Shown here: positions 33,043-44,891 of the stretch, in pieces | How positions within the stretch are numbered: position 1 is the first letter of the stretch | Layout of the letters: the number at the start of each line of letters is the position of its first letter | NCBI GenBank assembly: GCA_036674765.1 | Contig: JARVKI010000031.1 | Location: 186,001 to 250,000, forward strand | Direction of reading: 5' to 3' | Length of the DNA: 64,000 bases | Source: Seiridium cupressi | Lineage: Eukaryota > Ascomycota > Sordariomycetes > Amphisphaeriales > Sporocadaceae | Made by a program: the position numbers and the translations under genes | Notes under the pieces: model-generated | What the model was told of the DNA's origin: nothing | What the model saw: only the letters and a program-made list of their open reading frames with translations | The model's database searches: none

Positions 33043-35776
33043 TCAAGAAATCGTACTTAGTCTTCGAGGCAAAACATCATTCATTTCTGTGAGGCCGCCG
33101 AGGTCATTGTAGTTGTCGTAATTCACACTCCCGGATTTGAGAGTAATGGACTGCATGTCCGTAAAGGTTTGGATGTCTTCCCATATTTCGTCGTTGCTTT
33201 CATCGGATATGTTTGACAGGCTATGGTTGTGTTGCTCGAATGTGGTCGAGTGCCTCTTCCGAATTTTCAGCGGAGCTGGTTCCAGAGACTTACGATACCT
33301 GTCCAACAGACTCCGTGACCTCTGTGGGTTGTTCGATTTAGGTATGTGCCCATGATGCTTTTCAGAGATAAACAATAGAGCTGGAGGTTTGGAGCTGGAA
33401 CACATTGACATGGCTCTTGGAGTGGCGCTCTCTGTGTCACGACGACATTCACGGACACAGAAACTCTTGTTGCGGCTCAGCTCCCAGGATTCGGGTATCC
33501 TTTGTGCCACAGGGCTGACTGTGACCGACTCGGTCAGAGACGTGTCGACAGTCAAAGCGCTTCCATCTTCAGAGGCGCTAATATCAGTTGAATGGCTCAG
33601 AGACGAAGCGGTTGAAGGGGAGCGTGAAGTTGTCGCTGTGTTCTTGATCTCGGAGACCATGAGCGCCATACTGTTTCCGCCTTCGTGTGGAGTGAACTCA
33701 ACATCATGCGTTCCATTTCCGTAACCGAGAACAACAATTTCATGGTATTGTTGTGCCTTGCGAGGACTCGACCGAACAGGTCTGTCACTGTCCTGATGAC
33801 TGAACAGGCGCAGCGACCGTCGGAATGCACGACTTCGGGAAAGGCCTCTGGTCAAGCTAGCACGACGAGCCGGACCCTCTGGAATGGTCGGAGCAGGTGT
33901 TGCTAATCCGCTGTCCGGTACGCTTTCCTTATGAAGCAGACCAAGATAATCTATATCTGGTTTTATGTCAAAGCTTAAATGAGCATCAGACGTGGCCGGA
34001 GTGTCCGTGTTGGCGCTCCATCCCGAAGTTGATACAGATGGGTTTCGCGTGATTTGGTCGGTCTGCACCCTGACGAATGAGGGAACCGATTCTTCTTCTT
34101 TCCATGGAGGCAGGTTTGTGGTGGATATACAAAGATTGTAGGGTGCACCCTCAAAATCTCTGACCTCAGCCGGTGGTTCGGTTGCTTGTCTCAAAGTTTG
34201 ATATACTGCGTAGACAAGAATCCACCTTACTTTCCGTGCATCAACAAGATTGAGCTGTTCTTGTTTGTCACCCTTTATTGGCGAGTAGATGGAGTCTTCC
34301 TCGAATTTTCGGTACGCCCTAACGAGGTCGTTATCCAATAACTCAATATTGCTCTCGTTCGTCGCCTGGAGCAGTGCAATATGAGTCTCATTTCGCTGGC
34401 TTGCGGAAACCTTGGGCTGCTTGCCGAACCAGGTCATCCTTTTTGAAGAAGCCTGCTGGCGGATGTTTGGAAGCAACGGCAGTGGGTGTTTCAAAGTCGT
34501 GAAATTGTACCTCTTATCGAATGATTGCACGCTTTGCAAAGCGCAAATACCACCCTGAGCCGAGGGTAGGACACCTTGTGAAGGTTCGAAAGTTTCGTCA
34601 ACGAGATATTGGTATAGAGCCTCGAAATCGTCTCGTAGTGTCCGGAAAATGTCCACCTCGAAAATAGTCGTCCGTGGATGAATGGATGGCGGAGGATAAT
34701 AACCAAGCTTAGCAGCATAGAATCCGTGCAGGAGCGTCCGAAAGCGCTCCAAGTGCGCTCGGCCGCCGGCATGGAGGCCAAGGTGGGCTTCAGAAAGCTC
34801 ATCCTGGAGAAACGTACCCATCATGGTGCCCATCTGCCCGAGTTTCACTTCCATGCCCAACGACGTGCGCCGCAAGAGCTTTCTGGTAGTGGCAGAAAGC
34901 AGCTGATACTGTCAGTACAGTCCAGATCATGAATTCGGTTGGCTTACTTGATATTCCGGGCTAAGGAAAAGCCTTTCGCTCATGCCGCAGCAATGCGCAA
35001 AAGCTTCGATATACACGTTACGGAGCTGGAAGGCCTCTGCAAAATGTAGCATGGCCAACGCGTGGACCGGTCGATCCTTCATATCCAAGTAGCCTTCCTC
35101 GTCCACATAGCCCAGGAGGTCTGTCAAGTTGTCCGCATCCGCTATTCGAAGCTCGTGCATACTACGCAACAGACTGATAAGCGCTGTGCCGAGGTACTCG
35201 CCAACTAACGATCTTCTAAAAAGGAAGGCGAAGAGGTTGCGAGTGCCCAAGTGGTAGTTGAACGCCTGTTGCTTGTCTGAGCCCGGTGGTGCTGGGATGT
35301 AGAGCTCGATTCGAGGTTGTCTGCTCATTTGTGCGAAACGGGCATGATGGTTTTGGGCAGAGTCCAGAGATGCAGGTACTTCTGAAACCTCTCTAGTCAT
35401 AAATCTCTCAAGAAGCGGATAGCAGTTTGCCTCGAGAAGTGCCGAAAATGGAACCTTGAATGCTGGACCTCTGCGAGACTGGCCTTGGCCATAGAGATGG
35501 ACAAAGCAATCCCCGTCACGATACCACAGTTCAGGATCCTACAAAATAGCATATCAGTATGCTGTGCCAGCGGCAGGAATAGGTGCTAGAAATTCCAAGT
35601 CTCACCCTTCTCAAGCAATCCCATGTCGAACCGGACCTCGTTGCGCCATCCCATCTCATAATACTCAAATTGCTCGGTGTATGATCCTCGGTGGGCTTGT
35701 CGGATCTTTTTGATTTCCAACCTCTGGTCCGTTCAGAAACTCCATTGTATAGCGAGAAATGCCGTGATAGCGACAT
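33043..35776 (-). CDS. DUF8004-type fungal protein of unknown function
   Basis: Model complement(join(33043..34902,34948..35538,35606..35776)), 873 aa. The N-terminal 400 residues look folded: MRWDGATRSGSTWDCLRRDP, ELWYRDGDCFVHLYGQGQSR, RRGPAFKVPFSALLEANCYP, then PRIELYIPAPPGSDKQQAFN, RNLFAFLFRRSLVGEYLGTA and YVDEEGYLDMKD. This pattern matches the large fungal family annotated as DUF8004. I am confident of the family resemblance but not of any biochemical role. The C-terminal half is Ser/Thr-rich and disordered, with basic patches (RASLTRGLSRSRAFRRSLRL). The start at 35776 opens MSLSRHFSLYNG, and upstream the frame is closed by TGA. The 45-nt intron 2 has two acceptors 6 nt apart. Confidence 0.8.
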
Positions 35777-38700
35777 ATCATCGAGACTGTCTCAACAGCT
35801 GAAGGGACATGTGGCGAACAGGAGCGCTTCGAGATGCGAAGCAGGAAGATAAACTGGCGTTATCTGTAGTTCAGCAGTCTTTCCCTCAGCCCAGTTCCAG
35901 CGTAGTCGAGAAAAAAACGCCGAATGGAGAATGCTGGTCCACGCTAGGCGACACACGTCTTTCGAGGCCAGGGACTCGACCGATCGACAAGTCAATGCAG
36001 CAGTCGGTATCTAATCGAGGTATCCATTGGTTGTCACGATGGGTAACCTTGGGACACCAAAAGATGAGACGAGAAACACGTCCAAGGCAAAGTCCAGGAG
36101 GAATACGTCAGGCATTACGAACCCCACCAGTTGTCGAGCAAAGTTGAGACGAGACGACAAGTAGATAAGTGTTCATCTCGCCAAGGAGTTGAATTGTTCC
36201 CAGCCTAACACCTAAAGCTGAATGGTGACACCATTGGCCGTAATGATAGTTTAGACGTGCACAGGGTACTGGGTTCCATGCTGCATCCATCGGGATCTAC
36301 GACCACCCCTGCAATTGGGTCCAGCTCAGAACGAGGGAGGGAGCACCGGCTATCAGCACAGCCGAAAGCGGCCCATAGCTTTTTGCACCCACTTGGCAGG
36401 ATGAAAGACGTGAATTCCATTATCCAAAGATGTTTGCCATGATTCATTGCGCGCGGGAGTTTAGTCATGATGCACGCCGAACGCTCTGAGTCGTACCTTG
36501 CCGTGGCCGAATCAGACACTCAAAAGGGCCAGGATTAAGTGCCCTGATAGCAACTTCGCTTCCAAAGCACCGACACAGTAGCTTGAATTTCTCATTAGTG
36601 CCAAGCTTGCCGTGAGAGCCACACCGACTGGACCGGACTTTTTGGGGATTGCCCTTAGGTGATGCAGCTCTCGGCGTTGCAGCTGAAATCCACAGGTGCT
36701 GCGTGCAGACTTCCGGATTGGTGACTACCGTGCCGCCAACATGGCTTCTCGCGGCTTCTGGCCAGTCAGTGTCTAGAGCGGACAACGCATGTTGCAGAGT
36801 CTATTTGACGGCCAGGCCTATCGTTCGTGACGTGCTTGCTGGCTGACAGTAGTGGGCGGCGGGCGACTCGGCGATAGCAGTAGCGAGGGCCCCAAGCCTT
36901 GGCGCTGAACCCTAAACCCAGTCAGCCAGCCAGTCTTGCCTAGTAGAAATTGCTCGAGTTCAATAAAATGCGTGAACATTCGGACCATTGAACTTGTAAA
37001 CCTGGAATAGAATTGGCCAACACCAACGAATTTCCGCACCACTGTGTTCTGCCCACCATGGATTGTACTGTGATGAAATTAGTTCCAACTCGAGGCGGCG
37101 TTGTTCCCTCCCGTTCAACGCCGTCCGGTTCGAGTCCAAATAGTTGTTTGACGAGCGTGTATAAGTGTCATCTTGGTGCGCCTCCCTACGGGTGGGCCTC
37201 GTTGCCAGTTTCCGATATGCATAATCATCGAGCAGCGAGTAATGCATTTTCTTGCACAAGACGACGAAGAAGAAGCCGCTGAGAAGGATGCGATGGACCC
37301 AATGCCCCCAAAAGCGTAATGACTTGCTTGACTTGATGCATCGTGGTATGGCGAGAGGACAGCTGAACGGAGCCCCCCACATCCGTCCAGCTCCCCACGG
37401 GCCCTCACCCATGGTGTACATAGAATTGAACAATATCATAAAGGTGCAGGGGCCTCGCCGGCTGTCGTGGGACTTTGACATGTCGGGAATAGGCAGCCTT
37501 GAGATTAGCGAACCAGATCCTTGGGTCTGTAAATTGCTTTCTCCTTTCATGCCACGCGAGGTACCGTTCCACCATCCAAGCCTCCATATGGTGTGATATC
37601 CTTGCACAACAGTCCGGATCCGGGACTTTGGAAAGCGTGGTCTGCTATGCAGACTTTGCATAGCCGTATGCGCAGGCGTGCGGACGTGCAAATGTAGCTC
37701 ACTGACCAGGCTGAACGCTACACGAGAATTTAGAATTTGGGCTGTTGGCTTGCATGGCCAGGAATTCGCGAGTCGTGGCCAATGACCTTGGCCTGCGCTG
37801 AACATCCCAATAAGCTACCAACATGTCATTCGAAAGTGTGCCGAGAGCCGTCGGTAGGCCCAGGGGCTCATTTGCATGCGAAGGGCCTGGGTCTAGTCTC
37901 ACACTCCAGAGCTTACTGCTGTAATTCGGCACCGTTAATGAGCCTCGTGCTCAAAGCTAAATCGTCTCCCGTTCGATCACCAACTTAAGAGTGTCTCAGT
38001 CCACCCCTCTTCGGGTTTCGAAGCAGCGGCGGCTACCAAGATCCAGCGTTTGTGAAGCCTGTGGCAACCAAAGTAAACTTCCGATCTAGATTTGGTGGCA
38101 CAATGGTAGTATTCTGCTCTCTTGAGCTGCATTTGCCCGGTCGGAATCTTGCAGTGACATTCACTCTTGGCGTGGGCCTGTCCTGGGTGAGGATTGAATA
38201 CCGGGGTCCATCCCGCCTCTGCTGTACCACTCGGTGCCCCAGGTGAATTCTAGTGCTCCTGATCACCGAGCTGGTAAGACGTGTAAGACATGCTCTGATC
38301 GAAAGGATACCCCTGCATCTGCTTCGATGAAGAAGTATTCGTTTTCCCAGTAAGTCAGGTTATAAATTAGTAAGGAAACGAGTATATACGTCATTTATTC
38401 AGTCGGGAACGTGGTTGAGTAGGAGAGCTCGTTTCCTGCTTGGAGCCGCAGGAACGTGCTCCCACTAAGTTAGATGCAAGAGCGGGCGCTCCATCACCAC
38501 CTCTTGAGACGATCTCTCCGAACTTTCCTTGCTTGGGTTGAAGATTCCGTGTTCCTTGTAGTTCAGATGACGATGAGGAAATGCGGGATAGTCTGGGCGA
38601 CTATGATATCACAAGATGCGGTATACAATTAACAGGCAAGGGAGAAAGACCTCGCAGAGGCCGTCAGGTGCTGTCAGCTGAGTCACCTCGTCTCTGTCGG

Positions 38701-38880
38701 CGCACCTCTGCTGAAGCGATAAAGCTTCACATTGGGCAACTTCGATGTGGGCTGCACAGGCCGTGGAAGAACAAACTCATGATAAACTGCAAACGCCTAC
38801 AACCTTAACCGAGGCATCCTACACATAGCTCCGGGCTCTTCAAGTGGGCTGCTGCCATGTAGCATCAACTAAGAGCTCCA
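35777..38880. other. 3.1 kb gene-poor region between two divergent genes
   Basis: It contains the promoters of the DUF8004-type gene (left) and dynactin p62 (right). The longest open frame is 281 codons on the minus strand at 36960-37805. Its translation lacks any known motif and reads like non-coding sequence. No tRNA or repeat was seen. Confidence 0.4.
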
Positions 38881-40728
38881 ATGGCTTCTTTCACTCCTTA
38901 CAGCTACATCCAGTGCCCCTGCTACGACTCGACGAGCCAGGCTCGGATTCCCGACGACGCATCCTCTCCCTCATCTCTGGATGCCCCCGACGATGACGAC
39001 CATGCCTTCGATCCCCGCGCCCCGAGATCCAACTACAGCCTGTACCCCATAGAATATCTGCTGTACTGCGTGGACTGCAACCAAATACGCTGCCCGCGTT
39101 GTGTCTCCGAGGAGCTCGTGACCATCTACTGCCCCAGCTGTCTGTTCGAGGTTGGCGCCAGCAGCGTGAAGACCGAGGGGAACCGGTACGTGCCACGCAT
39201 TCCATAACCCTAATGTGCGGCTCGCATATCCAGGCTGCACCACACTGTATAGAGCTGTCTTACTTTTCTATCTTGCATTTCGATCGCCTCCATCACTGTC
39301 CAGTAGCTAATCGACAATGACAAACTCTGCAGATGCACTCGCAGTTGCTTCCAATGCCCAGTCTGCATCGGACCGCTCGCCGTCCAGTCCCTCGAGCCGG
39401 CACCGGAGGCCTCGCTCCTCACAGCAGACAACGCAGGGCCAGCAGCTCCAGGCCCCTGGGTCCTGTGTTGCTCGTATTGTAACTGGAGCTCATCCGAGAT
39501 TGGAGTAAAGTTCGACAAGCCGCAGGGCATCTTTGGACAGTTATCCAAACTCCGCCACGGCAATGGGAATAGTGACATACCAAGTGCAGCTGTGGATGTC
39601 GTGGCCACGAAAAAGGATGCCGATGCTGGTCTGGCTGGCCTGGACTCGGACAAAGCGCGCTTTGCAGCCTTGAGGTCGTTCTACCAGACTCAGCTTGCCA
39701 ACTCGAACACCGCCTCAGGCGGTCTTCCCGGAAGCTTGGGAGACTACGGATATGGCTCTCCGAATGCTCTTTCCCGCATTATGAGTCTCTACTCGGGAGG
39801 GAGCAGTCTGACTGCTGTGAAGACAAAGAGCAGGCCAACACTCATGCGCGAAGCCGACGCCTCTAAGGAAGGCTTCCGTTTGCCCAACCTGGATGACTCT
39901 GAATCCATCTCTAAACTACAACAGGCCGGCTACGATGGTACAGTCACGCGATCGCAAGCCACGTCCCAAGTAGAAGAAGGGGCTCATTTTACTGATGACT
40001 TGTGGCCGATTCCTCACCTGCTCCGTTCCAAAAGAGCTAAGCGATGCCCAGCATGTCGACACATTCTCAGCAAGCCCGAAGCCAAAGTAAACAATACACG
40101 ATGGCGTATCAGGCTTGTAGCAGGAAGTTTTATTCCGTCCATCTCGGTCAAACCTCTTATACATCCTGGGTCTCCCCCGCCCCCCACGACTCTTCTCACC
40201 CCACTGAAACCTGCCCAATACTTGTTGACATTCAAGAACCTTATGTTTGACCAGATCAAAGTCAGCCTGGCCACACCAAACACAACACCTGGCCGGTTTG
40301 CCTCGCGAGTTACGGTGCTGTGTCCTCAGTTCACCATTGATGCAAACTCAGATGACTATGACATTAACGAGGTCCTCAAGGAGGAACGCCGGCGGGATCG
40401 TGCGGACAGCATGCACCAGCTCGAACCAGGCAAGGTGTGGGAGCGCGGCCGGAATTGGGTCAGCATCGTTGTTGAAGTCATACCAGCTTCTGTCCGTGTT
40501 GAGCCCCAGCCGACAATCCTCAGAAAAGCAGGCGAGGCGGAAGACCTTAGTCCCTTGAAAGAGGACGAGGACATACTAGAGATACCCATGTTTGTGCGGC
40601 TGGAGTGGGAAAGCGAGGCAGCAGGAGACCAGGTTAGCAGTGCCGCTGCTAAGGAGAAAGATGCAAAAGAGAAGAGGGAGCTGGCCTACTGGTGCGTGCT
40701 CGGGATCGGAAGGATCAGTCAAGAATAA
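38881..40728 (+). CDS. Dynactin subunit p62 (DCTN4-like)
   Basis: Model join(38881..39185,39333..40728), 566 aa. It is part of the pointed-end complex of dynactin, the activator of cytoplasmic dynein, and is known as ropy-2 in Neurospora. The N-terminal RING-like, cysteine-rich region is clear: YIQCPCYDS, LLYCVDCNQIRCPRCVSEE, IYCPSCLFEVG, then after the intron CTRSCFQCPVCIGPL and CCSYCNWSSSEIGVKF, the p62 signature. The middle part holds FYQTQLANS and LRSKRAKRCPACRHIL with a further CxxC. The C-terminal beta-rich region (PAQYLLTFKNLMFDQIKVSL, WVSIVVEVIPASV) is complete. The 147-nt intron has a GTACGT donor and CTGCAG acceptor; phase is conserved (CG|A Arg). Start ATG at 38881. Confidence 0.92.
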
Positions 40729-41419
40729 ACCGGATATTTTATGTATGAAAGATACCCCAATAGAGTAAAGGAATTTTTGAAACTTTGATGAATTCTTGAA
40801 GCATTTTTGTTGTCCTATTATCAGTATCGACCAGCCTCGTTCATACCACGGTATCGGCTAAGAAACTATGAGATGGTGCATTGGTGCTTTTAGAACGAGG
40901 TCGGAAATTATCTCTATATAAAACTCAAAAGTCCTTTCTGTCTGCGTTTGAGCGTCGCAGTCAGTTCACGTAAACCTGCACCCGTGCCCACTTGCTGCCA
41001 CATCTGCATATTCCGAGTATGAAGATGATGGCTGCCTAAACCAGTTGGATAGAAGTGTCTAAAAATCACTTCCTAGTTGCTGTCTAGATATGAAACGAAA
41101 TAGAACAAACTCGGGCACAGCTGTTTTTCGCAAATTGAAGGCTCGGCAAAATCAAGTCCTGCAACAGGTACCGCGGGTCACGTTGGTCATATGGAAAGAA
41201 GAGTGATCATTTGGGCTTGTCATCAAAACCATGCTCGTCATTAATGTCACAAGCTATCTGAACGCCATGCCCATTTTGTGATACGCCGGGAAGAAGAGTC
41301 CATTCATGCTATCATGTCAGAAGCCATGTATACTGAACCATTGTCTTCCAAATGCCCTTCCGTTCAACGCCGGATTCCTTCCTCCGGATCGCTCCATACC
41401 AAGCTGCTACCGCCTAACC
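40729..41419. other. Intergenic region between convergent genes
   Basis: About 690 bp of 3' flanks of the p62 and eS7 genes. No gene or repeat recognised. Confidence 0.5.
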
Positions 41420-42398
41420 CTAGTACTCGGTAGAGCCGGTCTGGGGGAACTCGAAGGTGACACCACGGCCAGTGAGTCTGCGGTAGACCTCGGAGTAGGT
41501 GTCGAGTCTGTAGTCAACGCCACCACGCTCCTTCTCGTCAAGGACAACCTTGAGGAGCTTGCCACCGTCCTCCTTGGTGCGGAGACGCTTGCCGACAATC
41601 TCGACGGGGTAGACGAGATCAGTCAGGATAGCATCGTGGACGGCAGTGAGAGTTCGGGAACGGGGACGCTTCTGGGTCTGGTTGTTGCGAGAGCGGGCAG
41701 AGCGCTTGGGGCGGGGAAGAATGCGGCGCGAGGCCAGGATGAGGACGTGGCGGTCAGAGAACTTCTTCTCGAGCTCACGGGTCAAGCTGTGGCACATGTT
41801 TAGTTATGGCTGCGAGCGTTCATGAGCATTGGTCGACTTACCGCTGCTGGACACGGTGGAAACCCTGTAGAGAAGGGACGGGGACAAAGATGACAATAGC
41901 CTTCTTGCCGTGGCCAACCTCGATCTAATTAAGATCCAAAGTCAGCAGGCGAGCTCCAGGAGACAGACATGGTTCATGAATGTTCCTTGGACCGCTTCCC
42001 GTCCTATTCCTCTGATGTGATGTATTGCTAATTGCATCTCGGGCGTGATATCTTGCTCTTTTCCTCATATTCAAGTGGCTCGTTTCGAGACTTCGAACAC
42101 ACATTGAGGTGCAGGTACAAATCGCTAGGGATGTCGCGGCATATAGCATAGCAAAATGGCCATCGTAGGAACAGGATCAAGTCGCGATCTAGGATTTTTG
42201 CTTCACGTCATGGGCTTCGAATGGCTCTTATCTTACCTCACGGGCAGAGACGAACTGCAGAGGTCGGAGGGCGACCTTGAGATCGGCAGTGTTGGTCTCG
42301 AGATCGTAAAGAGCACCAGCGATGCTGGTCTCGAGCTCGGAGGGGTTCTGCCTCGAAGGGCTGTTGTGGGTGATCTTGTTCAACGCGGGAGAAGACAT
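41420..42398 (-). CDS. RPS7: 40S ribosomal protein eS7 (Rps7)
   Basis: Model complement(join(41420..41786,41842..41924,42237..42398)), 203 aa, close to the eukaryotic norm. It is a small-subunit ribosomal protein. It starts [20 protein letters not shown], followed by [20 protein letters not shown] and [20 protein letters not shown]. After the second junction it reads [36 protein letters not shown], and it ends [13 protein letters not shown]. The two introns are 312 nt (GTAAGA...TTAG) and 55 nt (GTAAGT...ACAG). The first is long for this window. I looked for a box C/D snoRNA in it and saw no TGATGA plus CTGA pairing. Confidence 0.96.
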
Positions 42399-43837
42399 CG
42401 TGGGCGACGGGCTTTGGATGGGGCTCTGAAGTTGTCGGCTTGTCGTTGAGGATGTCGAAGGAGATCGCGAGTCGCTTGTGAAAAAGTTCCAGATTTTGGG
42501 CGCTCAGCCGAAATTGAATTGTGGGAAAGTGCGATGGTGGGAAAACCCCGGCGGCTGGCCCGTGCAGACTTTCTTTCAATGGAACCAATCATGTCCTTGC
42601 GTGGAAGGTGTGGGTCTCTTGTGCCAACATCCTTGCAGCTCTTTACATGGACATGAACATCAACCACTTCGACTTCGACTTCAGTTTTGGCTTTGGCTTC
42701 TTGCTCGGAGTGCAGCTGCAACTCAGGCTGCATATCGAGATACTATCAGGAGTCGAAAATACGCACGGCTATATTGGCACCGATTACAGTTGTTATGGAA
42801 TCATGGCGGTGTTCGGTCTGAACGGCAACGTCAATTATGCTTTGGACTATTCGGCCAGCCTACATACCGAAAGCTTCACGAGACTCTCCAGTCGACTTTT
42901 CCCAGACAACCACTGACATGGTAGCTGTCTATCTAGCAGCTAGCTGCAGGGTGTTAATCCAAGACGAGTCATGGTCCTTTCATCTCTTTTCTTTTCTTTT
43001 CTTTTCTTCGTCACTTCAGGAGCCTTACCACTTCATCCTAAAGACCTCTCCATGAATTGTCTTCATGTTTGGCTATTTTGTAGGTTGCACGCTAGTCTAC
43101 CATGTATCGAGGTGCACCTTGAGTTTGAATGTAGACGAGACTTTGGTGCGCCTATGTTTACATTATATCATTTGAGAGACAGTTTAGATGCACAAAGTCC
43201 GGGCTCTGGCAAAACCACGCCTCCACTATATTCAGGCTCTGTCATGTTTACTGACAATTGTACATATCACACATACCGGCTCAGCCATAATAACAAAATT
43301 TCCTCGCCAAACGTACATCTGGGCAGCATGATAAACTTCTGAGCCATCGATGAGGCGGCGCCTCAGGCGTACTGCTTCCCAATCCCCAAGATAGATTACA
43401 ACTACATACGTAGCCAGAGCCCCATGTTTCTCCAGGTCAGCTTGGTAACGCTAAACTCAATGGTAGCTTCTATGTTGATGACCAAAGATAAGCTGGGGCT
43501 ATGGCAGTGGTGTGCTCTAAAATTCCAGCCAATGCTCTTCTCGAGGGTACGCCACCGACAGCTTGCGCGAAAACCTAGGACGCAGCCATCAGGCAGCTGT
43601 TGGCCCGGGTCACCATCCTACCGGTAGGTAGTTGCTGACAACTCGAATACGGGCAAAGTTTGGCTTTGAAAATTGACTGTTCGAGGCTTGCATCTGCGAC
43701 TTGTGGGTTCGTCACCAATCCTTGCTTGTGTGACATGGAAGCATTCTAATAAGGAAGGACTGGAGTTCCATTGACCCATCAAACTTATTTCTGCGTCACA
43801 CCAGTAATTCACATCAGAGTTCGCTTCTCACCATATC
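42399..43837. other. Divergent intergenic region between rpS7 and the cysteine-rich membrane protein gene
   Basis: 1.4 kb. The left 200 bp contain the rpS7 promoter. A run of CTTTT units lies at 42986-43008. A 148-codon open frame at 42478-42924 appears non-coding. No RNA gene was recognised. Confidence 0.45.
42986..43008 (+). repeat. CTTTT microsatellite (four units)
   Basis: Four perfect tandem copies of CTTTT followed by a partial unit. A simple repeat in non-coding DNA. Confidence 0.9.
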
Positions 43838-44891
43838 ATGTCGAACCCCAATACCGAACTTGGGCTGAATTGTCCAGCCGGTGGTGACTTCTATGTCTGC
43901 GACACCGCTGAGGTCCGGTTTATCGGATGCTGTACAGTAGATCCTTGTGCCAACGGTTCGGGAGTTTGCCCCCAATCAGACCTTCGGCCATCGGGCTTCT
44001 CTTCAGATCATTACGATGAGATCAAAGCCCAAAGCTGTGTTGACGCGGATCCACGCACGTCTTGGTATACCTGTCAAGCATCGCCGACTTTTATTGGTTG
44101 CTGCAGCTCGAATGCTTGCGCACATGGTGGATGTCCGACGAGTGATCTCCTTGCTGCGAGACTGAGTGATGATTCGACTATTGCTCAGGTTATGATCGGA
44201 ACAAAGACATCGTCACGGCCAGCCTCATCAGAATCAAGTTCATCGATACCAAGCACCTCAGTGGCATTAGCTCCACCGCTATCATCTACATCCAACGGTA
44301 CATCACAGTCAGATGCGGTAGTTCAGCTGCCGGCTGGAGCCATCATTGGAATATGTGCTAGTGCTTCCATGATCATTCTTGTTATCCTCGCCACATTAAT
44401 ACATAAATGCGGCTGGCGGGCAAGGCAGAAAATTGCCGAACAAGAAACCGAGAAAGGACCTCGGCAGACCTTCGGCGGTCCTCCCGGATATCCATGTAGG
44501 TTCCATGACACTTATGATGTATCAAACCCGTTTTTCCAACTGACCTTTCTCAGCTATGGCCCCTAACATCTCAAAATCATATGAAAGTCAATACTCGGCT
44601 GTCAGCACACCTAATGAGGGATCGCCAGCACTTCGTGGATATCACTCCTATCCGCCCGGCCCATTACATGGCGCTCCTTCTCTTTCACCGCCACTAGGAT
44701 ATATTCCATCTCTTTCCCTTGCAGATATTTGGAACCAAGATCCTCGCCATGCTTCTCAAATGTCGTTGGTCACGTGGGACTCGAACTCGCCAAAAATGAG
44801 ACCGATTCATCATTCAATACCAATGGAGCTCGGTGGGCGTGAAATGGAAAGGCCTAGGGTCATTTCCGAACTTTCGGCCCTGGATAGCTAG
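43838..44891 (+). CDS. Single-pass membrane protein with two cysteine-rich repeats
   Basis: Model join(43838..44495,44554..44891), 331 aa. Two tandem cysteine-rich units occupy residues 10-105: NCPAGGDFYVC...RFIGCCTVDPCANG...CPQSDL and SCVDADPRTSWYTC...TFIGCCSSNACAHGGCPTSDL. They share the order C-x8-10-C-x-n-FIGCC-x3-4-C...CP.SDL. A Ser/Thr/Pro-rich stalk follows, then one membrane helix (AGAIIGICASASMIILVILA, about 165-188), a basic HKCGWRARQK stop-transfer and a 130-residue Pro/Ser/Tyr-rich cytoplasmic tail. The layout recalls cell-wall stress sensors of fungi (WSC/Mid2 type), but the repeat is not a canonical WSC domain and no N-terminal signal peptide is visible. The 58-nt intron (GTAGGT...CTCAG) is in phase. 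The role as a surface sensor is inference. Confidence 0.75.

Noticed and set aside
41925..42236. Box C/D snoRNA in the long eS7 intron
   Set aside because: No RTGATGA box with a paired CTGA and closing stem was found by eye.
42478..42924. 148-codon plus-strand open frame beside rpS7
   Set aside because: Composition and repeats (CTTCGACTTCGACTT type) look non-coding, and it overlaps the rpS7 promoter side; no domain.
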